Assembly: GCA_010206225.2 (NCBI GenBank) | Contig: VIQU02000046.1 | Location: forward strand, 1-38,654 | Source of the DNA: Lachnospiraceae bacterium MD308 | GTDB lineage: Bacteria > Bacillota > Clostridia > Lachnospirales > Lachnospiraceae | DNA: 38,654 nt | Direction of reading: 5' to 3' | Shown here: one piece after another, positions 23,524 through 33,256 of the stretch | Layout of the letters: each line of letters begins with the position of its first letter | How positions within the stretch are numbered: the first letter of the stretch is position 1 | Notes under the pieces: generated by a model | What the model saw: the letters and a program-made list of their open reading frames with translations, nothing else | Told to the model about the DNA's origin: nothing | The model's database searches: none | Program-made: the position numbers and the translations under genes

Positions 23524-26287
23524 GAAACAGACCATTATGTGGCGTTTGTCTGTTTATCTGTCTGGTAATAAGTATTGGAACCGTCTGCGGAGGAGAGAAG
23601 TTCATAAAAGAACTTCGTCCCTCCGCGGCGGAATTATACCTGCAGGATGAAGAAGATGTCCTTTTGACGGGGAGGGTATATCAGAAGGCAGACAAAGAAA
23701 AATATCAGGTATTATATCTTAAAGATAATTCTATTTTATATCATCAGCAGTCGCTGAAAGAATCCAGATTCATAATCTATGATGAAGAAAAACATGAGAC
23801 GGATATCGGGGACATTCTTATCATTTCAGGCGAGATCAGTTTGTTTGAAAATGCAAGAAATCCAGGGAATTTTGATAGTAAGCTGTATTATCAGAAGCAG
23901 GATATCCATGGAAGCGTGTGGGCTAAATCCATACAGAAACAAAAAAATGGTTCACATACATTTTATGAAGATATGAAAAATAAGCTCTACCGGTTCAGAA
24001 AGGAGTGGATGTCATATCTTTGCAAAATGATGGGAGCGAAAGACGGAAACACATTATCAGCTATGATTTTAGGGGAAAAGGCGGAGATGGAGCAGGAACT
24101 TCGGGAGCTTTATCAGGTGAATGGGATTGGGCATATTTTAAGCATTTCTGGTCTGCATTTATCTTTTATCGGAATTGGGATGTATAAACTCATACGAAGG
24201 ATGACCGGTTCTTATCCGATTGGCGGGGTATTTGGTATCTTATTTCTGATGTTGTATATTCTTATGGTTGGGTTTACCGTATCTGCGGTGCGGGCCTTAG
24301 TGATGTTTCTATTCCGGGTAGGAGCGGATATGGCGGGGCGGCATTATGATGCGCCGACGGCGCTTTCTGCGGCGGTGGTTGCGGTGTTAGTGTGGCGGCC
24401 GCTCAGTTTGTATGACGGCGGATTCTGGCTGTCCTTTGGGGCGGTGCTTGCGGTTCTTGCGGTAGTGCCGGTGGTGCAGGAAGAAATATCTGTGTACACA
24501 TTACATAACAATGGGCAACAGGTGAAGACAGAGGCGGATGGCTCTCTGTCTGTATATTTAACGAGATTTTGGGAGTATGTACGGCAGGTAATATTACAGG
24601 GACTAACAGCCAGTGTCGGTATCAATCTGGTCATTTTTCCGATTTTGCTTTATTATTTCTTTGAATTTCCGCTCTATTCTTTTATTCTGAATCTTTTTGT
24701 AATCCCACTGATGTCGATATTGTTATTTCTGGGAATGGTAGGAAGTTTGTTGGCAATGTGGTTTGCTCCCATATCCACTTTGCTGTTTTGGATATGCAGT
24801 AAAATTTTGTGGGTGAGTATGTACGGCAGGTAATATTACAGGGACTAACAGCCAGTGTCGGTATCAATCTGGTCATTTTTCCGATTTTGCTTTATTATTT
24901 CTTTGAATTTCCGCTCTATTCTTTTATTCTGAATCTTTTTGTAATCCCACTGATGTCGATATTGTTATTTCTGGGAATGGTAGGAAGTTTGTTGGCAATG
25001 TGGTTTGCTCCCATATCCACTTTGCTGTTTTGGATATGCAGTAAAATTTTGTGGGTTTATAAAATGAGCTGTGAGATAATGCTTCATCTGCCGGGAGCGA
25101 GACTTGTGATCGGAAGGCCGGATATATGGCAGATAGCGGTATATTATGGGCTTGTGTTTTTAGGACTGATTCTGCTGAGGTATATCGCATCAATGAAGGA
25201 GCAGGATAAGCAAGGGGAGGAAAGGGGTCAAGACTATCAGAGGTATGGAAAGGATCGAAGGTTCATACAATCTAACAGAGTGGATAAATCCATCAGTTTT
25301 AATAACAGAATGAGTGGAAGAGCAGGCAGGAGTGCGAGGAAAGGGTGGCCTGTGGTTTTTCTGTGGACAGTGGGAGTTATTATTTTAACGACTCATTTTG
25401 GAGAGCCAGGGAAACTTACGATAGCGGTCTTGGATGTGGGGCAGGGAGACGGGATTTTCATGAAAGGACCGGAGGGCGGCACCTATCTGGTGGATGGCGG
25501 GAGCAGTGATGTAAAAAAGGTGGGACAATACAGGCTGGAGCCATTCCTGAAATCCCAAGGAGTGGGGGTTCTTGATTATGTACTGATCTCCCATGGCGAC
25601 AGCGATCACAGGAACGGTGTAGAAGAGCTGATTGAGAGACAGGATATCGGAGTGAAGATCCGGACGTTGGTGTTGCCGGTGCGGGAGGCGTGGGATGAGG
25701 CTTTGTCGGGTCTGGCAAAGAAAGCAAAAGATTATGGAATCCGTGTGGTTGTGATAGAGCCTGGACAGAATATCCGGGAAGGGGAAATGGCAATTACGTG
25801 TATACAGCCGGGGAATCTGGGAATAAAATCAGAGAACGCCGGATTACGGAAGGAAAACACTGTGCCGGAGACAGGCAGTATAATACCTGTGACCGAGAAA
25901 CTGGAATCGGGTAACGAGGCATCTATGGTATTGGCTGTACAGTATGGGAAGTTTGATATGCTTTTGACCGGGGATGTAGAGGGAGAAGGAGAAAAACAGC
26001 TTACACAGCAATTAGAAGAGAGCTATCCAGATTGTACGTGGGAGGTTCTTAAAGTAGCGCATCATGGCTCTAAGAATTCGTCAACAGAAGAAGTTCTTCA
26101 ACAGATTCAACCAGCTTATGCGTTCATTTCCGCAGGACAAGAGAATCGGTATGCGCATCCGCATCAGGAAACGATAGAGAGACTTGCAGACGTTGGCTGT
26201 AAAATCTATTCTACGCAGGAAAATGGGGCGATTATAGTGGAGGTGGAGGATGGGGAATTATCAAGAATGGAGAAATGGCAAAGATAG
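23520..26287 (+). pseudogene. comEC: comEC, DNA-uptake channel, split by a 242-bp tandem duplication
   Basis: ComEC carries single-stranded DNA across the membrane during competence. The frame opens at TTG 23520 (GGAG five bases upstream) with the DUF4131 region and the multi-helix competence domain (GNTLSAMILGEKAEME, IGHILSISGLHLSF). It then stops at 24833 after 437 codons. A perfect 242-bp tandem repeat (24573-24814 and 24815-25056) shifts the frame. Removing one copy rejoins both frames to give about 841 residues, normal ComEC length, with the C-terminal metallo-beta-lactamase-like domain (LDVGQGDGIF, SHGDSDHRNG) intact. The downstream frame (GTG 24809 to 26287) has no good ribosome site. 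Mutation looks very recent and could revert by recombination. Confidence 0.93.
24573..25056 (+). repeat. Perfect tandem duplication, 242-bp unit
   Basis: Two identical adjacent copies, 24573-24814 and 24815-25056, with no base difference that I can find. The unit is not a multiple of three. Short similar stretches (ATTTTGGG before copy one, ATTTTGTGGG at the end of each copy) suggest slippage or microhomology origin. Confidence 0.95.
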
Positions 26288-26308
26288 ATTGAAAAAGGGA
26301 TACTATGA

Positions 26309-26340
26309 AACGGAATTTCTATGGAAATGCCGTTGTTTAG
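26309..26340 (+). terminator. Weak terminator after comEC
   Basis: AACGG-a-ATTTC (26309-26319) pairs with GAAAT-g-CCGTT (26324-26334), followed by the T-rich GTTTAGTTGTT. Confidence 0.5.
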
Positions 26341-26471
26341 TTGTTATAATGTATTTGGGAATAAACGGAAAATCTAATAGATAAAAAAGTATGCAGCATC
26401 ATTTGCTTGTTGTAACTGCGAGACGGCATGGAAATTTATGGAAATGAAATATGGGAAATAAAGGAGTATTT

Positions 26472-27980
26472 ATGTTTATTTCAGATTTTGTTGGTGAGTC
26501 AAATGAATATGATAAAAAGCTTATATTAGAAGAAAAGAGACCGAAGAGCTGGCTGAAAAGTGTCAGTGCTTTTGCAAATGGCAAAGGTGGTATTCTATTC
26601 TTTGGAGTGGCAGATGATGATACGTTGATCGGTCTTGAAGATGCTAGGCGAGTTTCTGAAAAAATCAGTGAAATAATCAAGACAAGAATGGATCCGATTC
26701 CGCAGACAGACTTGGAACTTCATGAAGAGAACGGAAAGCAGTTTATTATTCTGCGGATATTGCCGGGAGTAGAAACTCCGTACTATTATGTGGGTGATGG
26801 AAGCAGGACAGCGTTTGTGCGTGTTGGAAATGAAAGTGTACAAGCTGGAGCAATTGAACTGAAACGCCTTGTATTGCGTGGAAGTAATCAAACTTACGAT
26901 AGTCTGTCTTCGTATTATCCATATGAGAATTATGCTTTTACAAAGCTTCGGTCTGTATATCGGCAGCGAACCGGTAAGAAGCTGGAAGAGGCAGATTTTA
27001 TTTCTTTCGGGCTTGTAGACGAGAATGGGATGCTCACCAATGCGGGAGTCTTATTAGCAGACGAATCACCAATGCGCCATTCCAGACTTTTTTGTACTCG
27101 CTGGAATGGGCTGAATAAAGCATCGGGAGTAATGGAAGCACTGGATGATAAGGAATTTAGCGGAAGCCTGCTTATACTGCTTCAGGGCGGGGAAGAATTT
27201 ATAAAAAATAATACGAAAAAACGTTGGAAGAAAACCTTAGATGGCCGTCTTGAGATGCCAGATATACCAGAGCGGGCGGCGCTTGAATGTATCGTGAATG
27301 GATTGATCCATCGGGATTATCTGGAATTAGGAAGTGAAGTACACATTGATATTTTTGACGACCGTATGGAGATCTATTCTCCAGGCGGTATGTTTGACGG
27401 TTCTTTTGTGCAGAATCTTGACACGGATCATGTGCCTTCCAGACGGCGGAATCCGATCATCGCAGATGTTTTCAGCCGAATGAATTATATGGAGCGCAGA
27501 GGAAGCGGGTTCAAAAAGATTAAGCATGATTATCACAGATCTGTTAATTATCGCCCGGAGTTAGAACCTGTATTCTATTCAGACGCATCCTCATTTTGGG
27601 TGACACTTTATAATCTGAATTATAATGTTACGGTTGAAGGAGTGGATGTAGGGGATCGAAAACAGTTTTTTGCAAAGGAAAAAGCAGTTGTTTTGAATGA
27701 AAAGCAGTTGTTTGGGGATAAAAAAACAGTTGTTTCGAAGAAAAAACAGTTGTTTGAAAAGAAAATAAATGAATCGAGGATTAGTACACTTGCAAAGGAA
27801 AAGATCTTGCGATTGTATGAACAGTATAGCGATGATATGTATTTTTCCAGAGCAGATGTAATGAGAATAGCTGGAATTACATCGTCACCAGCAGGAGAGT
27901 TAATAAAAAAAATGAAAAGTGAAAAATTGATCGTACCGGTGGTTGGACACGGAAAAGGCAGATATCGATTTAATATTTAG
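26472..27980 (+). CDS. AlbA_2 (Schlafen-type) ATP-binding regulator
   Basis: 502 residues from ATG 26472, chosen because AAAGGAG lies just upstream; an in-frame ATG at 26451 is upstream of it. The AlbA_2 nucleic-acid-binding domain (WLKSVSAFANGKGGILFFGV) occupies about 1-130. A GHKL-like HATPase_c_4 domain (IVNGLIHRDYLELG, MEIYSPGGM) lies near 270-370. A linker with three 14-residue repeats of the form xKQLFxxKKxVVxK follows (about 396-436), then a C-terminal winged helix. Such proteins are usually transcription regulators, and some belong to defence loci. It sits between the com operon and mobile DNA, so it could be cargo or a local gene. Function not proven. Confidence 0.8.
   Translation: MFISDFVGESNEYDKKLILEEKRPKSWLKSVSAFANGKGGILFFGVADDDTLIGLEDARRVSEKISEIIKTRMDPIPQTDLELHEENGKQFIILRILPGVETPYYYVGDGSRTAFVRVGNESVQAGAIELKRLVLRGSNQTYDSLSSYYPYENYAFTKLRSVYRQRTGKKLEEADFISFGLVDENGMLTNAGVLLADESPMRHSRLFCTRWNGLNKASGVMEALDDKEFSGSLLILLQGGEEFIKNNTKKRWKKTLDGRLEMPDIPERAALECIVNGLIHRDYLELGSEVHIDIFDDRMEIYSPGGMFDGSFVQNLDTDHVPSRRRNPIIADVFSRMNYMERRGSGFKKIKHDYHRSVNYRPELEPVFYSDASSFWVTLYNLNYNVTVEGVDVGDRKQFFAKEKAVVLNEKQLFGDKKTVVSKKKQLFEKKINESRISTLAKEKILRLYEQYSDDMYFSRADVMRIAGITSSPAGELIKKMKSEKLIVPVVGHGKGRYRFNI
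27661..27780 (+). repeat. Short repeats encoding a KQLF linker
   Basis: CAGTTGTT-like cores start at 27663, 27685, 27705, 27727 and 27747, with spacings alternating 22 and 20 bases. They form a 42-base (14-codon) unit repeated about 2.5 times with some divergence. Confidence 0.7.
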
Positions 27981-28030
27981 ATTACGTCTGAGGATGAAAG
28001 CAAGATTGTAGATGCAAATCGAATAAGGAA

Positions 28031-28073
28031 GGGATGGTATGTTTTGTGGGGATACCATCTCACTTTTTATTTT
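28031..28073 (+). terminator. Terminator after the AlbA_2 gene
   Basis: GATGGTAT (28033-28040) pairs with ATACCATC (28052-28059), followed by ACTTTTTATTTTT. Confidence 0.85.
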
Positions 28074-28151
28074 TACAGGTATCTGGTATCCTTCTTACTA
28101 TGAAGGGAAATAAACAATTTAAAACCATAAAAGAACCGGTATCATCAGATT

Positions 28152-29240
28152 GTGGATAAGGTACAGAGAATCCTTTTTATAGAGGCTAAGGATATAAACT
28201 GGGAGGCAAATGTATGGTACCTGGAGCGTTTTCAGTTTGATGTAACCCGTTATGATCCGACAAGGCCGGTAAAGCGGATTTCCTTTTTGGATATAGCGGA
28301 TAAAGGAAATCGGGGATATTTAAAGAAATATGTAAAATATCAGCTTGGTGTGACAGGAGCCTCTGTCCAGAATATTTGGGCACGGACATATATTACAAAA
28401 GCTTTTCTTCGTTTTCTGGATCAAGAAAAACTTGCAGTAGATAAACTGACTGCGGCAGAGATAGATTTGTATATGAGGAAGCTGCAGGAAGAAGATGTTG
28501 AAATGATAACTTTTAATGATAAAGTGGCAGAGATTCACTGCTTTTTTAGATTCTTGACAGCAAGGGGATACTATAGCAAGGTTCCGTTTTACCCGGAATA
28601 CTATATCAAGCGGGCAACGGTGCCGCATCATTACCGGTCTGTGCCGCAGAATACGGTGACAGAGATCTTTAAGAATTTAAAAGAGCTGCCGGAAGATATG
28701 CGGCTTATGTATCTGCATTTATGGTGCCTTGGATTACGGATTAATGAAGTATGCTCTATAAAACGGGAAGGATATTATCTGAAGGAAGGGGTTGCCTGGC
28801 TTCGGATTTACCAGCATAAGATGAAGATGGAAAAGGTAATCCCAATCCCAATGCTGCTGTACCGGAGCATGATGGTATACATAGAACGAAGAAAAATCGG
28901 GTTGGATTCCTATGTATTTCAAAACTCGAAAGGAGGCCCGTATTTATCAACACATTACTGGCATGAAATGGTGGACTGGTGCAATGGATTGGGAATCAAA
29001 TGCGGAGACCATGTGTTCCAAACGCATGATTACCCGCACAGCGTAGCCACTGCATTGTATGAACATGGGGCTTCGATTCAGGCGATTCGGGAATTCCTCG
29101 GACATAAGCATGAAAATATGACGCGGCGGTATATTGATTGTATCCAGAGGCATGTAGACCGATCCAGTGAACAATATTATAAAGAGCAGAAGAGCCTAGC
29201 AAGTGAATGGAAAGAAGGAAGTGGGAAAGATGGCAACTAA
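28152..29240 (+). CDS. tnpA: TnpA tyrosine recombinase, probably catalytically altered
   Basis: 362 residues. The start is GTG 28152; the frame is open back to 28131 with no ATG and no clear ribosome site, so a slightly longer N-terminus or damage there is possible. An N-terminal SAM-like core-binding domain (about 60-160) is followed by the catalytic domain with Arg196 (GLRINEV), a lysine in QHKMKMEK, His318 (LGHKH) and Tyr327. The usual HxxR box reads HDYPHS, with Pro295 where the second catalytic Arg belongs. One base change (CCG to CGG at 29034-29036) would restore Arg. In the family TnpA acts with TnpB and TnpC in strand exchange. Confidence 0.85.
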   Translation: MDKVQRILFIEAKDINWEANVWYLERFQFDVTRYDPTRPVKRISFLDIADKGNRGYLKKYVKYQLGVTGASVQNIWARTYITKAFLRFLDQEKLAVDKLTAAEIDLYMRKLQEEDVEMITFNDKVAEIHCFFRFLTARGYYSKVPFYPEYYIKRATVPHHYRSVPQNTVTEIFKNLKELPEDMRLMYLHLWCLGLRINEVCSIKREGYYLKEGVAWLRIYQHKMKMEKVIPIPMLLYRSMMVYIERRKIGLDSYVFQNSKGGPYLSTHYWHEMVDWCNGLGIKCGDHVFQTHDYPHSVATALYEHGASIQAIREFLGHKHENMTRRYIDCIQRHVDRSSEQYYKEQKSLASEWKEGSGKDGN

Positions 29241-30744
29241 GATTTACATAAAAGAACTTCCCTGTTATCAAAGAATAGGAAATGCTTCCGAAAAAAGAAT
29301 CAGGATTATGGAGCGGCATTTTTACGATTTAGGGCTCTTGGCAGCAGAGGGGCAGAAAAAGGAAATGGAAGCGTTCATACGGAGCCGCGGGGAAGAACTG
29401 AGTATGGCTACCGTAGATGGGGATATTATCCGCTATAATGTGATTGCCAGGTTTATGAAAGAGAAATATCCCTTGCTTAATAGCTTCCGGGCAGTACCGG
29501 AAGAGGTCCTTGTTAAGAAATTTAAGGCATGGCTTTTAAACCACGGATATCAGATCACGCGGAAGCATTATATGAAGAGCATGGGAAGGAATTTACAGGA
29601 GGAGGCAGGGCCGGTAAAGTACTTGCGTCTCTTGCTTCATTTCCTGGAACCGGAAGACAAACGGCCGGAGTGGGAAAAAGACGTGTGGAAGCTGGACAAT
29701 CTGGGATTTGAGGTCAGGCAGAATCCGATACAGATGATAAGAACGATAAGATTTACAGGAATCAGGCAAGAGACAATAAAAGAAGAAGTGAAACAGGCAT
29801 GTTATATCAGGATTAAATATTTATCCGTAGGTTCACTGCAGGGGGAGATACGTGCGGTAAGACATTTTTCAGAATTCCTTGCTGAGAGGAACCCGGAGAT
29901 CACAAGCTTAGGAGAGGTGGGGCGGTTAAATATTGAGGAATATTTAACTCACATCAATCTGGAAAGAGGCCAGGAAAGAAACCTGAAATCTGAAATGGCA
30001 AATCTAAAAGATATGCTGCGGCAGGTAGGGAAAGTGATTGATAATCCCAAGCTGGAGAAATTATTTATCAAACAGGATATGCCCAAAATGCCGGAAGTGG
30101 TATTCAAAACCTATTCTGACGAAGAAATAAGGCGGTTAAATTATTATATCGTCAATATGGAAGAACAGGTGGCGCGTGCGTTGATTTTGCATCAGATGCT
30201 TGGGGGAAGGATTTCTGATACCCTTACCCTGCGGACAGACTGCTTATACCAGGAAAACGGACACTATATTGTCCGGATGTATCAGGTAAAGACTTCTTAT
30301 TATGAAAAACCAGTTCCGGATGATGTGGCTAAGTTAATCCAGAAATCAATGGAATATACCTATGAAAAGTATGGGGAAACCGAATATATTTTTGTGAATA
30401 AATCGAATCCTTCCCTGCCGTTTCAATATTCCATGCTGAAACAGCGTGTGTATACGCTGATTCGAGAAAATAATATCTGTAAAGACAATGGAGAACGGAT
30501 GGGGTTTGCCACACATTTATTCCGGCATTGCTATGGCATGAAGCTTGTGGAACTGAATCTGGATGATGCAGCCATCGCACATTTATTAGGGCATCGGGGC
30601 GTAAATACGGTTTATCGGTACCGGCGGGCAAGCGGAAAGCTGATGGTAAAGGAGACCGAAGAACTAAGGAAAACAATGGATGAGATATTGAGCGAGATTA
30701 TCAGGGAGTGGGATGGATATGAGCAAGTATTCCAAAATGGTTGA
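29230..30744 (+). CDS. tnpB: TnpB tyrosine recombinase
   Basis: 504 residues from ATG 29230, which follows GAAGGAAGTGGG and overlaps tnpA by 11 bases; an in-frame ATG at 29203 has no ribosome site. It is larger than TnpA, as in Tn554. A core-binding domain around 195-290 precedes the catalytic domain. Arg (LGGRISDTLTL), Lys (YQVKTSYY), the HLFRHCYGM box (HxxRH), LLGHRG and the Tyr in YRYRRAS are all present, so it looks fully active. Confidence 0.9.
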   Translation: MATKIYIKELPCYQRIGNASEKRIRIMERHFYDLGLLAAEGQKKEMEAFIRSRGEELSMATVDGDIIRYNVIARFMKEKYPLLNSFRAVPEEVLVKKFKAWLLNHGYQITRKHYMKSMGRNLQEEAGPVKYLRLLLHFLEPEDKRPEWEKDVWKLDNLGFEVRQNPIQMIRTIRFTGIRQETIKEEVKQACYIRIKYLSVGSLQGEIRAVRHFSEFLAERNPEITSLGEVGRLNIEEYLTHINLERGQERNLKSEMANLKDMLRQVGKVIDNPKLEKLFIKQDMPKMPEVVFKTYSDEEIRRLNYYIVNMEEQVARALILHQMLGGRISDTLTLRTDCLYQENGHYIVRMYQVKTSYYEKPVPDDVAKLIQKSMEYTYEKYGETEYIFVNKSNPSLPFQYSMLKQRVYTLIRENNICKDNGERMGFATHLFRHCYGMKLVELNLDDAAIAHLLGHRGVNTVYRYRRASGKLMVKETEELRKTMDEILSEIIREWDGYEQVFQNG

Positions 30745-31108
30745 GACGAATCAAAAGGCGAGTAAGGAAAAAATGGATTATGCGATCCGGACGATCAAAG
30801 AGATGCTGGAGAAGGAAGAACAGCTCCTGGTCTGTGATCTGGTTCGGAAAACGGGATTGTCCAGGGCTTTCTTTTATAAGAATCCGACTGTGAGTAAATT
30901 CTTGAATGAGGCTAGGCAGCAGCAGGAGGGGAAAGTGTTTCACCAGAAGAAGAAAATAATTCTGGATTATGCTTTGGAGCGACAGAACGAACTGATTAAA
31001 ATAGAGTATGAGAAATCTCAAAAGGAAAATAAGGATTTGAAGGCAGAAAATGAAAAGTTGAAGAAAGCACTTAAGAGGAAGGAAGTGGCGTTTATTAAAG
31101 GATTATAA
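30719..31108 (+). CDS. tnpC: TnpC, Tn554-type transposition accessory protein
   Basis: 129 residues from ATG 30719 (ATG 30713 is also possible), overlapping tnpB by 26 bases. Small, helical and highly charged. A helix-turn-helix-like part (LLVCDLVRKTGLSRAFFYKN) is followed by a coiled coil (KSQKENKDLKAENEKLKKAL). In Tn554 TnpC is not strictly required but affects frequency and orientation of insertion. Order and size support the assignment more than sequence does. Confidence 0.82.
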   Translation: MSKYSKMVETNQKASKEKMDYAIRTIKEMLEKEEQLLVCDLVRKTGLSRAFFYKNPTVSKFLNEARQQQEGKVFHQKKKIILDYALERQNELIKIEYEKSQKENKDLKAENEKLKKALKRKEVAFIKGL

Positions 31109-31150
31109 GAGATGGGTTAAACCAGATAGGGATAAAAATAGATATGTATC

Positions 31151-31176
31151 GGCAGGAGCATAGATTTTCTCCTGCC
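31151..31176. terminator. Hairpin between tnpC and the serine recombinase
   Basis: GGCAGGAG (31151-31158) pairs perfectly with CTCCTGCC (31169-31176). It lies between two converging genes and is a likely terminator for the recombinase, although the T-run on the minus strand (CTATTTTTATCC) is about 16 bases away. Confidence 0.5.
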
Positions 31177-31186
31177 ACGCCTGTAT

Positions 31187-32845
31187 TTAGGCGGTTTGAC
31201 GTGTAGTGCGCTGTATATATTCCCGTTCCATTTCCCGCATTTCCTCATCCGTTGGGATGTCCACAATCCCGACATAGGAATAGTAGATGTCGATTTGCTG
31301 TGTCCGTTGCCCGTCCTTTTTCTCACGCTCATGGACTACGATTTTGTCCACAAATGCGTTTAGGGTTTCGGGCGTTAGCTCGTCGATGCGGGTATATTTC
31401 TTGGTGACGGCTATCAGCTTGGAAACATTAGTTGCTTCTGTGTCGGCTTCGCTGACTTCGGCTGTCAAGACTTCGATTTCGTGTTTTAGCTGTTCCTGCT
31501 CGGCTTCATATCCGTCTGACAGCTTGTAAAAGCGTTCGTCATTCAGCTTTCCATTGACATTATCCTCATAGATTTTACGAAACAGGCGGTCAAGCTCCTT
31601 TATCCGCTTTTAATCCTTTTCTATCTGTTTCTGCCTTGCGGATAACTCGTATCTGCGTTCCGCAAGGGTGGCGTCAATCTGCTGTCGGATAAACACACGC
31701 TCAAACTGCTGTAAATAGGACAGGAACTGCTGAAGCTGTTTCAGCACTAATTGTTTTAATGCGTCCTCTCGGATATAGTGCTGCGTACATTCCTTTGCCC
31801 TGCTCGTCCGTTTATACATGGAACAACGGAAATGTGCATATCCATTTGCTGTGGCTAGGCTGAGTTTTGCCCCGCAGTCGGCACAATAGAGCAGCCCCGA
31901 AAAGATACTTGTCGTTCCGCTTTTGGTCGGTCTGCGTTTGTTCGCCCGTATCATCTGAACTTTTTCCCACATATCCCCGTCAATGATGGGGGTATGGGCA
32001 TCCTCGATATACGTCCGCCTGTCCTTTGCGGTGGGGATGCGTTTCCTGCTCTTAAAGCCTAAACGGGTGGATTTAAAGCTCTCCGTCACGCCAATATATG
32101 CCACATTTTCCAGAATGGATGCAATCATGGACGTCTCCCAGTTATAGGGATGTTCCGATTCTTTTGCAACGCCGATTCCCTTTGACACCTTGTAGGCTGA
32201 CGGGGTAAGCACTTTATCTTCCCAGAGGGCTGTGGCAATGGCTGACACGCCCTTCCCCTGCATACAGAGTGAAAATATCCTGCGGACGACTGCCGCCGCT
32301 TCCTCGTCCACAAGCCAACGGGTTTTGTCATCTGGATTCCGTAAATATCCGTAGGGCGGTGCGCCCAAATGCTCGCCTGCAAGCCCTTTCGCTTTCTTGA
32401 CTTCCTTTACCTTTTTGCTCGTGCTTTTGGGATACCATTCGTTGAATAGGTTGGTAAAGGCGGCAAATTCGTTGCTCTCAAGGCTGCCCGTGTCCACGTT
32501 GTCCATGATGGCAATGAACCTTACGCCCGCTTCGGGGTAGATGATTTCGGAGTAAGAGCCGACCTCGATATAGTTCCTGCCGAAGCGTGATAAGTCTTTG
32601 ACAATGACGGTCTTTACAAGCCCTTTTTCAATGTCCGCCGACATTTCCTTAAAGCTTGGGCGGTCAAAATTCGTGCCCGTATAGCCGTCGTCCACGTAGA
32701 ATTTCGGGTTAGGAAAACCGTGTTCTTTTGCGTATTTCATCAGATATTCTTTCTGGTTTACAATGCTGTTGCTTTCGCCTTCCCGCCCGTCATCTTGGCT
32801 TAATCTACAATATAATGCCGTGAATTCTTCCTGCTGTCTTTTCAT
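31187..32845 (-). pseudogene. Large serine recombinase with an in-frame stop
   Basis: Integrase/excisase of the recombinase-zinc-ribbon-DUF4368 type. It starts at 32845 after AAAGGAGCG; residues upstream in the same frame are promoter sequence. The resolvase domain has catalytic Ser16 (YCRLSQDDG) and DLSRFGRN, then a recombinase domain, a zinc ribbon (LLYCADCGAKL, CSMY.....C) and a coiled coil. A TAA at 31612-31610 interrupts the coiled coil. The same frame continues without another stop to 31187 and supplies the missing DUF4368 end. One base (TTA to TAA) explains the break. The protein would be 552 residues if intact and 411 if truncated. Confidence 0.9.
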
Positions 32846-32888
32846 AAAGCGCTCCTTTCCGACAGCAGACACGGTATTGTGAAGTGTA

Positions 32889-32922
32889 GGTACAGTGTAC
32901 CACATCTGCCCTTAAACTTCAA
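32889..32922 (-). promoter_or_regulatory. Promoter and palindromic operator of the serine recombinase
   Basis: Read on the minus strand, TTGAAG (32922-32917), 17 bases, TACACT (32899-32894). The 13-base palindrome GGTACA-G-TGTACC (32889-32901) covers the -10, which is typical of a repressor site. Confidence 0.6.
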
Positions 32923-32953
32923 CGCTTTAAAGCGATAATTCTTCCGCTGCCTG

Positions 32954-33256
32954 TTATTCCCCGTCGTCATCACCCCAATTCTCATTATCATAAAATCCAT
33001 ATCCCTGTGCGCCACGCCGAAAAATATCCGTAAGCATTACAAGCAAGTCCCGCCCGTCTTTTCGGAAATGGGCGTTGACGGTGTATTTCGTGCCGCCGAT
33101 TTTCTCGGTGAAGCTCATCGGCTCTGGGATGCGGACAAGGGGCGTGACGTTCTGGACAGGCGGCAGAGGGGGATATATTTTGTCTGGGTTTACCATAGGG
33201 GCGTCCTTGCATTCCTCCATAATCGCCTGTATTTCTTCCTCTGAAAGTCTGCTCAT
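32954..33256 (-). CDS. TnpW-family transposon protein
   Basis: 100 residues. The signature is FTEKIGGTKYTVNAHFRKDG, typical of transposon-encoded TnpW proteins found beside relaxase genes in Firmicute mobilizable elements. The N-terminal 40 residues are Pro-rich (IYPPLPPVQNVTP). The start codon overlaps the relaxase stop by four bases (ATGA), so it is translationally coupled. Molecular role unknown. Confidence 0.75.
   Translation of the reverse strand: MSRLSEEEIQAIMEECKDAPMVNPDKIYPPLPPVQNVTPLVRIPEPMSFTEKIGGTKYTVNAHFRKDGRDLLVMLTDIFRRGAQGYGFYDNENWGDDDGE

Larger units (their letters stand above)
28152..31108 (+). mobile_element. Tn554-type recombinase trio
   Basis: Two large tyrosine recombinases and a small helical protein in overlapping order tnpA-tnpB-tnpC are the hallmark of Tn554-family site-specific transposons. 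These have no terminal inverted repeats, so the ends cannot be read directly. The left end probably lies between 28074 and 28151, the right end after 31108. No passenger gene is recognisable before the next element begins. Confidence 0.8.

Noticed and set aside
24809-26287. Second comEC frame as an independent gene
   Set aside because: Its start arises only from the duplicated segment and has no ribosome site; it is the C-terminal part of comEC.
27660-27760. Short regular repeats as a CRISPR array
   Set aside because: The repeats are 10-12 bases, lie within an open reading frame and encode a regular peptide repeat; no spacers.
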